Below are positions 33,818 through 45,120 of a DNA stretch of 64,000 nucleotides, in pieces. The notes beneath the pieces were generated by a model. The model saw only the letters and a program-made list of their open reading frames with translations. It did not search any database and was not told the origin of the DNA. Made by a program: the position numbers and the translations under genes. The stretch's first letter is position 1. Each line of letters begins with the position of its first letter. The DNA is from Amaurobius ferox (Eukaryota; Arthropoda; Arachnida; Araneae; Amaurobiidae): positions 52,792,520-52,856,519 of the forward strand of contig OX578153.1 of NCBI GenBank assembly GCA_951213105.1, read 5' to 3'.

Positions 33818-34078
33818 TGGCACGGTAGCCCAGTGGTCAGCGCGCGGGAATTTCACTCGGTAGGCCCGGGTTCGATTCCCGCCATTGCCAAAACTGCAGC
33901 CGTGTTCACGCGGAGTACGATCACGTTAAACGTGTGGGACTGCAAGTCCTTCCGAGAGGTTTGTGGTAGGGGAAGGAGGGTACGGTCTCTTTGGATGCCT
34001 CCCCCATTGGGTTCCGGTCTAAATTGTGTGGCACTTCCTGGCCTTCCAAGCAGTTACCTTACACCTTTCTGGTAGGTC
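33818..34078 (+). mobile_element. SINE, last member of the array, tail cut
   Basis: Head CACGGTAGCCCAGTGGTCAGCGCG, B box intact, body complete through GTGTGGCACTTCC and CTTTCTGGTAGGTC, where it stops and unrelated GCGCCAACGAG follows. The right stem arm is therefore missing. Confidence 0.85.
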
Positions 34079-34666
34079 GCGCCAACGAGTTTGCCACGGT
34101 CAGAATTTTCAAGGGTAGCGAGCAGGCTGGTCGCCAAAGGCGGCTAGTGCACAATAAAGTATATGAAGTTTTCTTCATGTTAACCAAGTTTGACCATATC
34201 CGAGCTATTTTCCTCTGTTCACAGTAGCTCGGATTACCCGGACTCTATAGTATATTTAAATAAACCCCATAAAAATGTTCATACTAGGATGAAAGTTATG
34301 ACCAGAAGAGTGCATTTTATTCCATTAAATGTCTTGGCACAGATTAAATATTTACTGCCCATTTACTTTTGAAAAGAATACAGTCGATTTTGAGAATTTC
34401 AGTATTTTTATTACTATCTTTTGCATAGAATCGAAGATAATGTTTGTGATAAATTCGTTTTTCCGTTCCGGCTCTCTTTCAGACCTCTGCATGATTGTTG
34501 ATTCAGTAGCGTTAGTCCGGTCAGCGCACATAAAGTAAAATGTGCCGACCTAAATGCAAATAGCCGTTCCCTTCAAAATTCGTGAGTTCGAATCAGTGAC
34601 AAGACGATGATAATAATGAATTTCTCCAAGTCTGGATAAAACAGTCATCGTTGATATAGAAAAAAA
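34079..34666. other. Spacer; possible tRNA-like relic
   Basis: GTGAGTTCGAATCAGTGACAAG near 34583 resembles a B box followed by a SINE-like body, but no A box is clear. The frames at 34190-34538 are not convincing. Confidence 0.35.
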
Positions 34667-35547
34667 ATCTGATGTGGGCACCACATGACTTTCCTTATAT
34701 AATATAATGAACTTACTACTTTTACAGTAAAAAAAAATTGGTTTTTCTTATAGTAGATACTAATATTCTTTTCAAGATATTGAATTTTCGACAATTAGTC
34801 GTCATTTTTATCCATTTGGCGAGATTTTCGTTAATTTGGCAACATTTCAAAAAGTCGCCAAGTTAGCGACATTCCGCCAAATTCGTCGCCAAAATCTCGC
34901 CAATCGTTATGCACTAAGAAATAAGTTATTCTTTCAGCAGATAAATGACTATTGGCGTTCAAATACAAAAGTATTACTCAAAGTATCTTTTTTCATGAAT
35001 GGAGCGAGCTAGATCCACGAGAATGATGTCACCCAATTTATCGCATGGTATCACATATGAAAAGTGAAAATGTTTCTCAATAGGATTTTTTTTTATATGA
35101 CTTTTTGATAATTTTTTTTTTAAATGTACAATATCTCGAGAACGGTTCAGGTTAGCGTTCTAAAATTTATGTCAATCGTTTTCTAATGAAAAATTACATA
35201 AGAAATGTCTATTTTCGCAACTTTATTAGTGGTTTTGATTTTTTGACGATTTTTTCAAAACTTCATTCGAAAATTTAGGGGGGTTCTGAACATTCGATTG
35301 CGTATGAAAACAATAGGCTTCCAGTGTTTACAGATTGTGATTTTTGTACCAAATTTTGTTCGAATCGGTCCATTCGTTCATCAGTTATCGTCTCCACTGA
35401 CACACACACACACACAGACATCACTTCAAAAATGTTTGATTCGTGATCAGGGATGCTTGAAACGTGCTCTCCCGTCGAAAACTCGAATTCGAATTTTCGA
35501 CCCCCGTCACAATACTTTTCTTATACATTATGTATATAAGGAAAGTA
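34667..35547 (+). mobile_element. A-type element, full length with short CA tract
   Basis: ATCTGATGTGGGCACCACATG head, TTGGCGA block at 34815-34905, CA tract reduced to about 14 bases, palindrome ending GGAAAGTA. The 273-residue frame from 35298 starts inside this repeat. Confidence 0.88.
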
Positions 35548-35559
35548 ATAAGCTTTTAT

Positions 35560-36119
35560 TACAGCATGACGAGGAATATCAAAGGTTACAGGATAACATT
35601 CTGGTGAGGGCAAGGCATGTGAGATGGAACACCAAAAGTGCGACCTGTCTCTACGAAAATTGTCTCGCCTCTCTCGAAAAAGCGCGTTACCTTCATATAT
35701 ATCTTTTGACTCTATCACAGGACCACCCGGTACCAAGCCCTGTGGAATCTTTCTCATGCCCTGGATGTCAGAGCCCACCCTGCGTTCCCTATCCGGGATT
35801 ACCTCTTCCCTGCATTGATGACTGCTGGAAAGGATGCATTTCTTGCAAATCAGCCTCTGAAGACAAAGTTTTATCGTTCTGTTTTCCAAAACTGCAGCAC
35901 ATGTGGTTGGTCTCAGGGTGGTTGGTCTCAGGGACCTCCGAAGACGTTAGGCAATGGTTCGAAAAAATAAGCTCGATAAATACTGTACTTCTTACAATGT
36001 TTAATTTTGAATGTTTAAGCGAAGCATCCTTGCTATGCGTTGACTTAGAAAATTTAGAAAAAGCACAATCAACAACTTTAGGCGAGAAATCGCCATGTAA
36101 GACAGTGGTTTTTCAATAA
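35560..36119 (+). other. G+C-richer segment with competing open frames
   Basis: Preceded by a plausible acceptor (TTTTATTACAG at 35564-35574). One frame continues open to 36119; another, entered after TCTATCACAG near 35720, reads LWNLSHALDVRAHPAF then PIRDYLFPALMTAG. A third runs on the minus strand. Codon-like composition suggests a decayed or low-copy coding segment, but I recognise no family and cannot choose a frame. Confidence 0.3.
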
Positions 36120-36289
36120 TCAATCTGAAGCAATAAATCAAAAATATACAGCATAACTTATTAGCATGGTAGACGCGAATATTAAAGCAGCAAGCTTCTG
36201 ACTGGGGAGTGACAATGATTATTAAACGGTAAAGTAACAACGAAAGACTTACGGCAAACAGTTACACATTTATATTCTCTGTGAATATT

Positions 36290-36700
36290 CAGTACATTCA
36301 GAAAAAAAAAATGGGTATTATTGCATTTTCTCAAGCATACCGAATACATGAATCAATAGAATTTAGATTAGGAATATACATTATCAAAATCTTTATTGGT
36401 CTTATCAAGGAGAACAAAACAGTCCTCAACGTAACGAACACATAGAGAGGAATTGAACAAAATTAAGTAATGAAACTATATAAAATGAAATTAAATAATG
36501 CATATAAAGTGAAATAATGCATTATGTCTTAATATATAATGAAATAATGCATAAAAATGTAACGCAAAAATTGTTTATGAGGATTACCCATAGCCAAGCC
36601 AAACACTTTGAAAAGAAAAAATTTTGAAACCAGTATTTTGAAATAGAGGATCTGCAATTACTTTTAATCAATCGAACATTACCACCATTTTGCTATAGAT
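36290..36700 (-). pseudogene. Penelope-like element reverse transcriptase remnant
   Basis: On the minus strand, frames separated by shifts read NTGFKIFS, then VFGLAMGNP (plus 36577-36606), then RYVEDCFVLLDKTNKDFDN (plus 36380-36436) and a NSIDSCIR-like segment. The order matches RT motif B (G.xMGSP) and motif C (YVDD) with the RYVDDCF context typical of Penelope-like elements. The first catalytic aspartate is glutamate and stops are frequent, so it is dead. An AT-rich stretch with AATAATGCAT repeats lies between the motifs. Confidence 0.55.
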
Positions 36701-36869
36701 AGACCTAACGTTTTAGAAGAGCTTAATGGCTTTCGCTGAATACTAATTTACATTAGGGTACATGAAAATTTGCACTTTGGGGAATATCGCTACACTTGCT
36801 TTGATATGAGTTGACTTTCTAGACGTGTAACTTATTTGGCAGCGCTTGTTAATTTAGAATTCAGGTTTC

Positions 36870-37000
36870 TACTTTCCCTGTAATACATAGTAATTTATAG
36901 GGAAAGTATTAGAATCATGTCGAAAATTACAACTCGAGTTTTCGACGGATCTACACTTTTGAGATCCCCAGAGCACGTAAAACTGTTTTAGAGTGACGTC

Positions 37001-37031
<31 letters not shown>

Positions 37032-37404
37032 CTGTCTGTACAAAGAATGTAACCACTCTAACTCAAAAACCAATGGACCGAATTTCTTAAAACTTTCCAA
37101 TAAAATCACTTGTGGGTGACCCTGGTGCTGATAAGATTTTGGTATGATTCGGGATGAAAGAACCTGCCTTTTTTTGCGAAAAGGTCCTCAAAAATTGTCT
37201 GTACCCACTTTAGCTACAAAATTAATTGGTTGCTGTAAGCCATTTTCGAGATAATTTAATTTTTTTACATTTTTAATACGTCGCATCTGAAAATACGTTC
37301 AGTTACCCAATGAAAACGAAAATTGAATTAAAAGTGCAAATTCAGTATAATTTCAAATAAATATGTTATTTTGTGTAATTAAACTCGATTTAATGAATTA
37401 TTAA
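36870..37404 (-). mobile_element. B-type element, truncated at its hairpin end
   Basis: Palindrome CTTTCCCTGTAATACATAG..GGGAAAGT, GACGTCTGTATGTGTGTG tract, one to two GCGAAAAGGTCC modules, then AATTCAGTATAATTTC up to the start of family D at 37405. Confidence 0.75.
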
Positions 37405-37700
37405 AGAAAACAAGAAAGATCAATCATGCATAAGCATTGATTATGAAACACTTTCCAACTGAAATGCAATTTCATTTAAAAATTTCTAAAATGTGATATA
37501 TTCAGTGGTGATATCTTTTACATTATCACAGTACTACAGTAATTTATTATACTTAAATATTTAAAACTGTATTGAAATATAAATCATCTGATTCTCTATG
37601 CAAAATCAATGAATATTTCATTCATATAACTTGTATTCCAGACTCCAGAGCTAAATAATTTTGAGTGAAAAAAATTCAGCAATTCTTATGAAACTCACCT
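37405..37700 (+). repeat. Family D repeat, partial
   Basis: Starts ACAAGAAAGATCAATCATGC as at 43778 and continues ATTATGAAACACTTTCCAAC. One internal module is present, and the end TCATTCATAT..CCAGACTCCA matches 44345-44375. Confidence 0.7.
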
Positions 37701-37875
37701 TACAATCGCTTGAGATATTTGCATTCTGCATAAGTTAAAATTTAGCTTCGTTAAAGAAATAATAAAAGTTTAGGGATCATTTAAAATCACAACTATTGTA
37801 ATTGCATAGGCGCGGAATTTGGATACACAGATAATACACAGATACACAGATAATATGTGTGTGTGTGTATGTATT

Positions 37876-38703
37876 CAAAGTATTGGAATCGTGCCGAAGA
37901 TCGGAACTCGAATTTTCGAAGGATCTACACGTTTTGGGACTTCTAGAACACGAAAAAACTATTTTTAGGAAGACGTCTGTGTGTGTAAGGGTGTATCTGT
38001 GTATGTTTCTGTGTGTCTGTGAGGATATTACATCTACTCTAATTGAAAAACTAATGGACCGAATTTCATAAAGTTTGGTAGGTATGTTTTTGTGGGAAAT
38101 CCTGAAGTTCATTAGATTATAGTACGTCTCGTAATAAAAGAATCTGCCTTCTTTGCAAAATGGCTGCAGAAATTGCATTTATCCACTCTAGTTAAAAACC
38201 AATCGAACAAATTTAACAAAATGTGGTGTATAATATTTCAATAACCTACAAGTGATTTATATACCAAATTTAACAAAATTTGGTATATAAATCATTTGTA
38301 GGTTATTCTAGTACGATTCGGGAAAAAGGAAGGGGCTATTTTTGCGAAATGGCCCGCAAAAATCGTTAAATATAAAAATAAAAGACTACGTGTGCTCAAT
38401 TATATCAATTAAATTCCTATTTTATACGTGATTTTTGACAACAAAAAGAATAAGACTAACCCCATTACTCTAGGACTAGCCGTTCTTGAGATATTCTAGT
38501 TTTCTCGCGTTTTCGCTACTCCACCTTTGACAATAGGTCCAGCTATCAAATGAGAACCAAATTTAAGTTTAACGTGCAAATTTAATGTCATTTAAAATAC
38601 TTATGGCTGTTATTTTGTGCAGATAAACTCAAATTATTATTGAAGAAATAAAGAGAACGTGAATATGTATCTGCAGGGAAAGACATATGCTGCCCACATC
38701 AGA
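37876..38703 (-). mobile_element. B-type element, palindrome lost
   Basis: Begins in CAAAGTATTGGAATCGTGCCG and runs through a GTGTCTGTGAGG tract and modules to ATATGCTGCCCACATCAGA. A short inverted pair (ACCTACAAGTGATTTATATACC and its reverse, about 38247-38310) is embedded. Confidence 0.7.
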
Positions 38704-39119
38704 ATTTTTAACAATATTACAACAATTATTTATTTTAGTGAACGGGGCCATTTCGAAAAAAATGTAGGATCTATATTTAAAGATCCAAATTTTTGTAGAA
38801 TAAAATGTTCAACAAATTTAAGCTGTGTAGCAAATATTAACTCACTAGGACTTAGGAAAGTGCATTAAAAATGCTATCAAATAAGTATATCATGAAGACT
38901 TATATAAAATTAAAAAAAAAATTTGAAAAATTGTTATCTACCAAATTTATTTTAAAATGTGAAGCCTCTCTCATATACAAAATGATTAAACTCTTGGAAA
39001 GATATTTATTATATAATATATCTCTTTTTTCTTTCTGGAGGATATCCCAAAAGTCAGAATTTAATTGAATTTGTTTTTTTCCCTATATTAAATAATTTTT
39101 AATTAAAAAACTACTTAAT
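38704..39119. other. AT-rich spacer, no gene seen
   Basis: Frames of 65-69 residues are AT-driven and lack motifs. Confidence 0.4.
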
Positions 39120-39516
39120 ATATTTTACTGAATTTTTTTTTATATATTTTATGGGATAATGTAAATATTTCCTAAAAATTTCGAAGCAATTTGTGAATTT
39201 TAAATTTGCTTAAAAAATGTTTGAATAATTAGGTCCCATAGGGTTCAATGTATTTTATTTTTTCAACCCGGGTTCAATAAAAAACTAATTGGGTGATATT
39301 ATTTATTTATATTGCCATAGGTCCCACAGACCGTCTGAAAAACATACTAAAATTTCATTTTGATAAAGTCATTTTTACGGCAGTTATCGTGCTAACGGAC
39401 AGACAGACAGACAGAATGAACAAAGTCATAAACACTTTTCAACTATGTTGTAAAGTGTTAAAAAATGAAAATGAATTTGAGTATGTAAGGAAAGTCATAT
39501 GCTGCCCACAACAGAT
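39120..39516 (-). mobile_element. Family C element with A/B-type hairpin end
   Basis: Shares its body with 44740-45120 (CGAAGCAATTTGTGAATTTT, GGTCC.ACAGACCGTC, CGTGCTAACGGACAGACAGAC). It ends GGAAAGTCATATGCTGCCC then ACAACAGAT, the hairpin terminus seen in A and B elements, so it is a third member of that group. Confidence 0.65.
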
Positions 39517-39609
39517 TTTTTTAACCAGACGCAAAACGTCTGGTCCAAATCACAGTATTTAATGTTAAATTCAAATGCAACTCAATATTTTCATTTAGAA
39601 GCTGAAATC

Positions 39610-40190
39610 AAGAAAATAAATATTTACTCTTTACATTCAATCTTTGCATTATTTGCAATAATCTTTGCATTCTTCTTTACATTCAATAGATCCATAAAGT
39701 ATTTTGCCATTTTGTACTTTTGATAGTGGTAGGGAAGACAGAGGTATTTTGAGAGGGAAATTAGACGTGCAGCGTTACAAAAACTTTACTAATGATTTTT
39801 ATTGCTGAGTTGTGACTACTATTAATGAATCGATATCAAAACGGTTTACAGATGCTAATTTTCCCAGCCTGTTAATAAAATATGGTTAAATACGTTCTTT
39901 TTCCCCTTATTACAGAATAGAATAGAACATTTGACATTTGGCTGCAACGTATATTTTGCATTTAGTAGAAGAATGCCGCAATTATAAATAATATATTTGT
40001 TAATGAAATAACTGTAGTAATAAGCCGCACTCGACTTTGTCACGCATTCATATTCCATATATCGTTTTAGAGACTTGTGCTTTGTTTATCATTTACGTGA
40101 AATGCTATTTATCAAATAATAGAATACAAACTGATACACAATATTATAATTAACTGGAAAATGGCTCAACTCCACTTTCTCATACTAGAA
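39610..40190 (+). repeat. Family E dispersed repeat, copy 2
   Basis: Direct copy of 1700-2230 with scattered substitutions, for example GATAGTGGTAGGGAAGAC against GTTAGTGGTAGG, continuing through GAATCGATATCAAAACGG. Confidence 0.8.
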
Positions 40191-40211
40191 TCCACTTTTT
40201 AGTAACTATTT

Positions 40212-41229
40212 TTACTTTCCCTGCAATACATGGTAATGTATAGGGAAAGTATTGGAATCATGTCGAAAATCGCAACTCGAGTTTTCGACGGATCTACACG
40301 TGTTGACACCTCTAGAATACGATAAAACCATTTTTAGCGTGACGTCTGTGTGTGTGTCTGTGTGTTGAAACCCAGACCGTCCGACCTACCAGAAAGGTGT
40401 AAGGTAACTGTTTGGACGGTCGGGAAGTGCCACCCAATTTAGACCGGAACCCAGTGGGGGAGGAATCCATAGGGACCGTACCCTCCTTCCCCTACCACCA
40501 ACCTCTCGGAAGGACTTTCGGACCCACATGTTTAACGTGATCGTACTCCGCATGAACACGGCGGCAGTTTTGGCAGTGGCTGGAATCGAACCCGGGCCTA
40601 CCGAGTGCAACTCCAGCGCGCTAACAATGGGCTACCGCTGGTGTGTGCAGATTTTGTATCCACTCGAAAACTAATTGACCGAATTTCATAAAATTTGGTA
40701 GATAAGTCACTTGTTGGCGAGTCTAGACCTGATTAGTTTTGGATACGATTCGGGATAAAAGAACCCGCCTTTTTTTGCGAAATGATCCCCAAAAGCCTCT
40801 ATCCACTCTAGCTGAAAAACTAATGGACCGAATTTCACAAAATTCGGTAGATAAGTCACTTGTGGGTACTGGTGCTGACTAGATTTTGGTACGATTCGGA
40901 AAAAAAATACCCTGCCTTGTTTTGCAAAATGAACCGCAAAAATCGTCAAAATCTAAAATAAAAAACTACGCATGCTCAAATGCATCCATTAAATGCTTGT
41001 TTTACACGTAATTTTTAAAAAAGAAACGAATAAGACCAATGCCATTACACTAGGACTCTCCGTTCTCGAGATATTTTAGTTTTTCGTATTTTCTCTACGC
41101 CACCTTTGAAAATAAGTCCAGTTACCAAATGAGAACGAATATTGAATTAAAAGTGAATTAAATTTACCTCAAATGAAAAGAACGTGAATAAAAGTCTGCA
41201 GGGAAAGTCATGTGCTGCCCACATCAGAT
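40212..41229 (-). mobile_element. B-type element carrying a SINE in its microsatellite
   Basis: Palindrome TACTTTCCCTGCAATACATG at 40212, GACGTCTGTGTGTGTGTCTG tract, SINE insertion at about 40366-40640, then modules and the hairpin end CATGTGCTGCCCACATCAGAT. Confidence 0.85.
40366..40640 (-). mobile_element. SINE inserted into a B-type GT tract
   Basis: Complete on the minus strand: A box region (GGTAGCCCATTGTTAGCGCG), B box, body, and tail with the perfectly paired arms GACCGTCC (left arm at plus 40414-40421) and GGACGGTC (40375-40382). Target bases are GTGTGTG-like on both sides. Confidence 0.88.
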
Positions 41230-41746
41230 ATTTTCTTTCAAAACTATGGGGCTCTGCCCCCTGCTCGCGAAGTTTCGCCAACTCCCTTCGGGAGCCTTTA
41301 CCTCCTACTCACTGCGCTCGCTGAATTCGCTTCACACCTATTTCTTCTAAAAGTTCTACTTTCAAAAATATCTTTTCTATGCCTACCCATTTTGCGCAGA
41401 AGGTTTTTTTCAGGCAGGGATTTTTCTTAGCCCAGGGAATCCAAAAACTGAATTCCTTGATCCTAAGCTCCCCAGACAACCACGCTTCGCGAGCTATTTC
41501 ATGCCAAACTAAAGTTTAAATCGATAACTGTTTATTTCATCGTGTCACCTTATTATTTCTCTATAAATGTACCAAATTTTATATTTTTGTATGCTACAGT
41601 TTTTGCGGTACGAGACAGAGAAATCGCCAAACGTGCTGATACGAAAAAAAATATCACTTCAAAAGTGCATAAAAAGTAAAATATCTCAAAAACGACATCG
41701 AAATTAAAAAAAGGGGCTTTGTCCTAGAAAAATTTACACAAACAAT
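41230..41746. other. Spacer with G+C-rich hairpins
   Basis: GGGGCTCTGCCCC and CTCCCTTCGGGAG near 41250-41300 form small hairpins beside CACTGCGCTCGCTGAATTCGC, a pattern seen in repeat families, but only one copy exists here. No gene seen. Confidence 0.35.
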
Positions 41747-41799
41747 TACCTTACACCTTTCTGGTAGGTCGGACGGTCTGGGTTTCAACAACAACAACA
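41747..41799 (+). repeat. SINE tail fragment
   Basis: ACCTTACACCTTTCTGGTAGG and GGACGGTCTGGG then CAACAACAACAA only; a 5'-truncated copy just before the SINE at 41812. Confidence 0.75.
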
Positions 41800-41811
41800 T
41801 GTAGGTACCTG

Positions 41812-42102
41812 GGGCACGGTAGCCCAGTGATTAGCGCACGGAAATTGCACTGGATAGGCGCGGGTTCGATTCCCGCCACAGCCAAAACTGACGCTGTGTT
41901 CACGCGGAGTACGATCACGTTAAACATGTGGATCTGTATGTCCTTCCGAGAGATTAGTGGTAGGGGAAGGAGTGTACGGTCCCTGTGGATGCCTCCCCCA
42001 CTGGGTTCCGGTATAAATTGTGTGCCACTTCCCGGTCTGTCTAAATAGTTACCTTAAACTTTTCTGGTAGGTCGGACGGTCTGGGTCTCAACAACAACCT
42101 GA
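41812..42102 (+). mobile_element. SINE with short target duplication
   Basis: GGCACGGTAGCCCAGTGATTAG head, CGCGGGTTCGATTCCCGCC T arm, full body and tail. AGGTACCTG flanks it at 41803-41811 and 42103-42111. Confidence 0.9.
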
Positions 42103-42402
42103 AGGTACCTGCCTGCAAAAATTCGTGGTCTTGTCTATATAGGACGCGAACTCACAGCTCAAATATTTGGTCTTTAACATTAAATATTTCTTAAATTTCA
42201 ATATACACTATGTGACAGTAAAAGTAAGATACTAATAAGGGATAGGCAGAAAAATATGCAAATTACAGGGTAGACGCAGTTCACCGAGTTATGTAAATTA
42301 TGCGAGATGCGCTGCTGTCCCGCGCACGTTGAGTGAGATATAAGGGAAGGAACATGCAGAATAAACAATAGTCGCGGCGCTCTGTCTGCCAAGGAAATCA
42401 TT

Positions 42403-43475
42403 TTGTATTTTTTTTTGTGTCAGAGGAAACGAGTAGTAGCAGAGAATACCAGACGGCTACCAACCGAGACAGTTCCAGCAAACAGACGTTTTCACAAGGG
42501 GTATGGTGATCAGACTCAGAAGGGCAGGTTGGTCCATACCTCAAATCTCAGCAGACAGCCACTTACACGCGTCCACGGTGTACAAGTTGGGGCGAAGATG
42601 GTTGGAATAAGAGAATGTGGCACGTCTGAGGGTGCCGGTACGACCAGAACAACATCAGCACGCGTGGACCGACGCATCCGCTGGAAAACGTTAGCGGCCT
42701 CGCAGGCCACTTCCGTCGCCCTTTTGCAGCATGTGCAGGACACCCTTGATGCTCCCATATCAACCAGGAACATTATCCACCGATTGGTCGCTGGCGACCT
42801 GCACTCATGACGTCCGTTAAGAATACTGTCATTGACTCACCAGCACAGACGCCTCCGTGTGCAATGGCGTCGGGATAGAGCCACTTGGACAGCGGAACGG
42901 CAAAGGGTCGTGTTCTCAAACAAGTCACGGTTCTGTTTCAACAATAACAGTCACCATGTACGCGTCTGGCGCCGAAGTGGTGACAGGTCCAATTCGGTCG
43001 CATCTGTGAAACGTCACACCGCGCGACAACGAGGCATCGTGGTTTAGAATGCCATCGCCTACGATAGCAGGTCATCTCTGGTCCATATTGAGGGCACTGT
43101 GACGACCCAACGATACGTGGATGACGTGCTGCGACCGGTGACACGACCCTCCCTTCAAGGGGTACCAAAGCCATTTACCAACATGATAACGCCCGACCAC
43201 ACACGACAAGCATCAGTCAACATTCTTTGTAAGGTACCCAGCTAATTCTCTGACCACCCGTCTCCCCTGATCTCTCACCAATCGCACACTTCTGGAACGT
43301 GTTTGGACGTCACTTGCGTGCGCTGCCACCGCCGCGTTTAGAACATGAACTCTGGCAAATGGTTGACACGGGATGGGCAGCCATCCCTCAGGACGCTATC
43401 CTCACGATCATTGACTCTGTACCTAGACGTGTTGCTGCCTATATCACCTCCCGCGGTGGCCCTACAACCTACTGA
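42403..43475 (+). pseudogene. Tc1-like transposase, frameshifted, catalytic residue lost
   Basis: The N-terminal part reads GTTRTTSARVDRRIRW and TRNIIHRLVAGDL, the helix-turn-helix pair of Tc1 proteins. The next frame reads HRRLRVQWRRDRATWTAERQ and VVFSNKSRF, where family members have FSDESRF; the first catalytic aspartate is asparagine (codon 42919-42921) and the following glutamate is lysine. Later pieces read HDNARPH-like and SPIAHFWNVFGRHLRAL in another frame, then a TGA at 43473. At least two frameshifts separate them. Transposition in trans of its ends would still be possible. Confidence 0.85.
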
Positions 43476-43588
43476 TCAAACGGTGTTATCACTCACTGTA
43501 CAGGTGTATCAATAAACATCACGTATTGTTCATTGCTGTCTCTCTATTTGCCGATTTTCATCACTTTCTAAACACTCTCCTTCTTGGT

Positions 43589-43653
43589 TACTCTCCCGGC
43601 CACTCATCTTGCTGCTCTAAGTCCTTGGACGAGCCGAGTGGTCTGGGCTTTCG
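43589..43653 (+). repeat. Tail-only micro-insertion 1 in the Tc1-like element (65 bp)
   Basis: Arms GGCCACTC (43598-43605) and GAGTGGTC (43636-43643) pair fully (one G-U). Flanked by ACACTCTCCTTCTTGGT (43572-43588) and ACACTCCTTCTTGGT (43654-43668). Confidence 0.75.
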
Positions 43654-43668
43654 ACACTCCTTCTTGGT

Positions 43669-43727
43669 CCGGCCGTCCAAATAGCTGCTCTTAGTCCTCT
43701 GGACGAGTCGAACGGTCTGGGTCTTCA
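43669..43727 (+). repeat. Tail-only micro-insertion 2 in the Tc1-like element (59 bp)
   Basis: Arms GGCCGTCC (43671-43678) and GAACGGTC (43710-43717), one mismatch. Flanked by ACACTCCTTCTTGGT and ACACTCCTTGGT (43728-43739), so it landed next to insertion 1 in the same target word. Confidence 0.72.
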
Positions 43728-43777
43728 ACACTCCTTGGTGTCTCATTTTCTCTGTCACGTAGTGTATATCAAACAAG

Positions 43778-44410
43778 AAAGATCAATCATGCTTAAAGCA
43801 TTGATTATGAAACACTTTCCAACTTCAATGCAATTTTATTTAAAAAAAGTCTAAAATGCAATTTTATTTAAACAAGTCTAAAATGCAATACATTCCTCGG
43901 TAATATTTTGAAACTTATCACAATACTGCATTAATTTATTATATTTGAAAACTTAAACCTTCATCGAAAAAAATGAACTTCATTCAAATGATGGCATTGA
44001 AATATAAATTGCCTGGTTTAAACATCTCTAAAATGTTATACATTCCTCGGTAATAGGTTTAGAATTATCGTAATACTACGATAATTTATTATATTTGAAA
44101 ACTTCATCGAAAACAACTGAAATTAATTCAAATGACGTCATAGAAAAAATAACACGCCTGGATCTCTCTATAAAAACAGGATTTCATTCATAACTTTCTC
44201 CCATTCATTTCATTCATCACAATACTATAATAATTTATTTTATTTAAACATTTTGTTTAAGACCATGGAGCTACAAAAAATTAAACTCTATGCTTTAAAC
44301 TTCATCGAAAAAATCGTCCTTCTCTTTATGAAATCCATTAATATTTCATTCATATCAGCCATGCAGACTCCATGGACTAAATTATTTTGTGTTAAAAAAA
44401 TACAGAAATT
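43778..44410 (+). repeat. Family D dispersed repeat, longest copy
   Basis: Inverted relative to 2270-2860. Two to three internal modules with ATACATTCCTCGGTAATA and CTTCATCGAAAA blocks, ending CATGCAGACTCCATGGAC. Confidence 0.75.
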
Positions 44411-44739
44411 CTAATACAACTCATTCTATATATTTTGCTGTTTACATTTTACATAGGTGAAAAAGAGGCTTAGTTGTAGAAATAATCAAATTTAGATGAG
44501 TATTTAAACTCATAATATATTGTCATTGCGTTGTTTCAGTATGTAGATGCACAGAATTTAAGCAAAAATAAAGTAGTTTTAGGACGGATACAACACTCAA
44601 TATGAATTAAAAAGAACTTAAAAAAATCACGATTTTGAAACAAGATGGATGCCATATATCATTTTGAAGTGGGTCATGTGATCGTTTCATATCATGGTCA
44701 CGTGATCGTTTCATATAAGAGGTGTAATTATTATTTTAA

Positions 44740-45120
44740 TTTTTATTTAAAAAACTACTGAATATATTTCGCTGAATTTTTTTTTTATATATTTAATGGA
44801 ACAATTTGAATATTACCTAAAATTTTCGAAGCAATTTGTGAATTTTAAATCCGCTTAAAAAATGTTTGAAAAATTAGGTCCTATAGGGCTCAATGTATTT
44901 CATTTTTTCGACCCGGTTTCAATCCAAAACTAATTGGGTAATATTATTCATTTATATTCCCATAGGTTCTACAGACCGTCGGAACAACATACTAAAATTT
45001 CATTTTTATTAAGTCATTTTTACGGCAGTTATCGTGCTAACGGACAGACAGACAGACAGACAGACAGAATGAACAAAGTCATAAACACTTTTCAACTTTG
45101 TTGTAAAGTGTTAAAAAGTC
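44740..45120 (-). mobile_element. Family C element, hairpin end lost
   Basis: Matches 39120-39460 through GACAGACAGACAGACAGAATG and ATAAACACTTTTCAAC, then diverges at about 45120 into unrelated sequence. Confidence 0.65.

Larger units (their letters stand above)
42206..43764 (+). mobile_element. Tc1-like DNA transposon, inactive
   Basis: Inverted ends CACTATGTGACAG (42206-42218) and its near complement CTGTCACGTAGTG (43752-43764), each flanked by TA. It encloses a broken DD34E-type transposase and is clearly more G+C-rich than its surroundings, suggesting a later arrival. Two small tail insertions lie near its right end. Confidence 0.85.

Noticed and set aside
33458..33856. Frames of 66-132 residues in the SINE array
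   Set aside because: Translations of SINE heads and bodies, repeated in each unit with the same words.
35298..36119. One 273-residue gene
   Set aside because: Its first 90 residues are translated A-type repeat; only the part after 35560 might be coding.
42516..42773. Minus-strand frames in the Tc1-like element
   Set aside because: Antisense shadows of the recognisable transposase on the plus strand.
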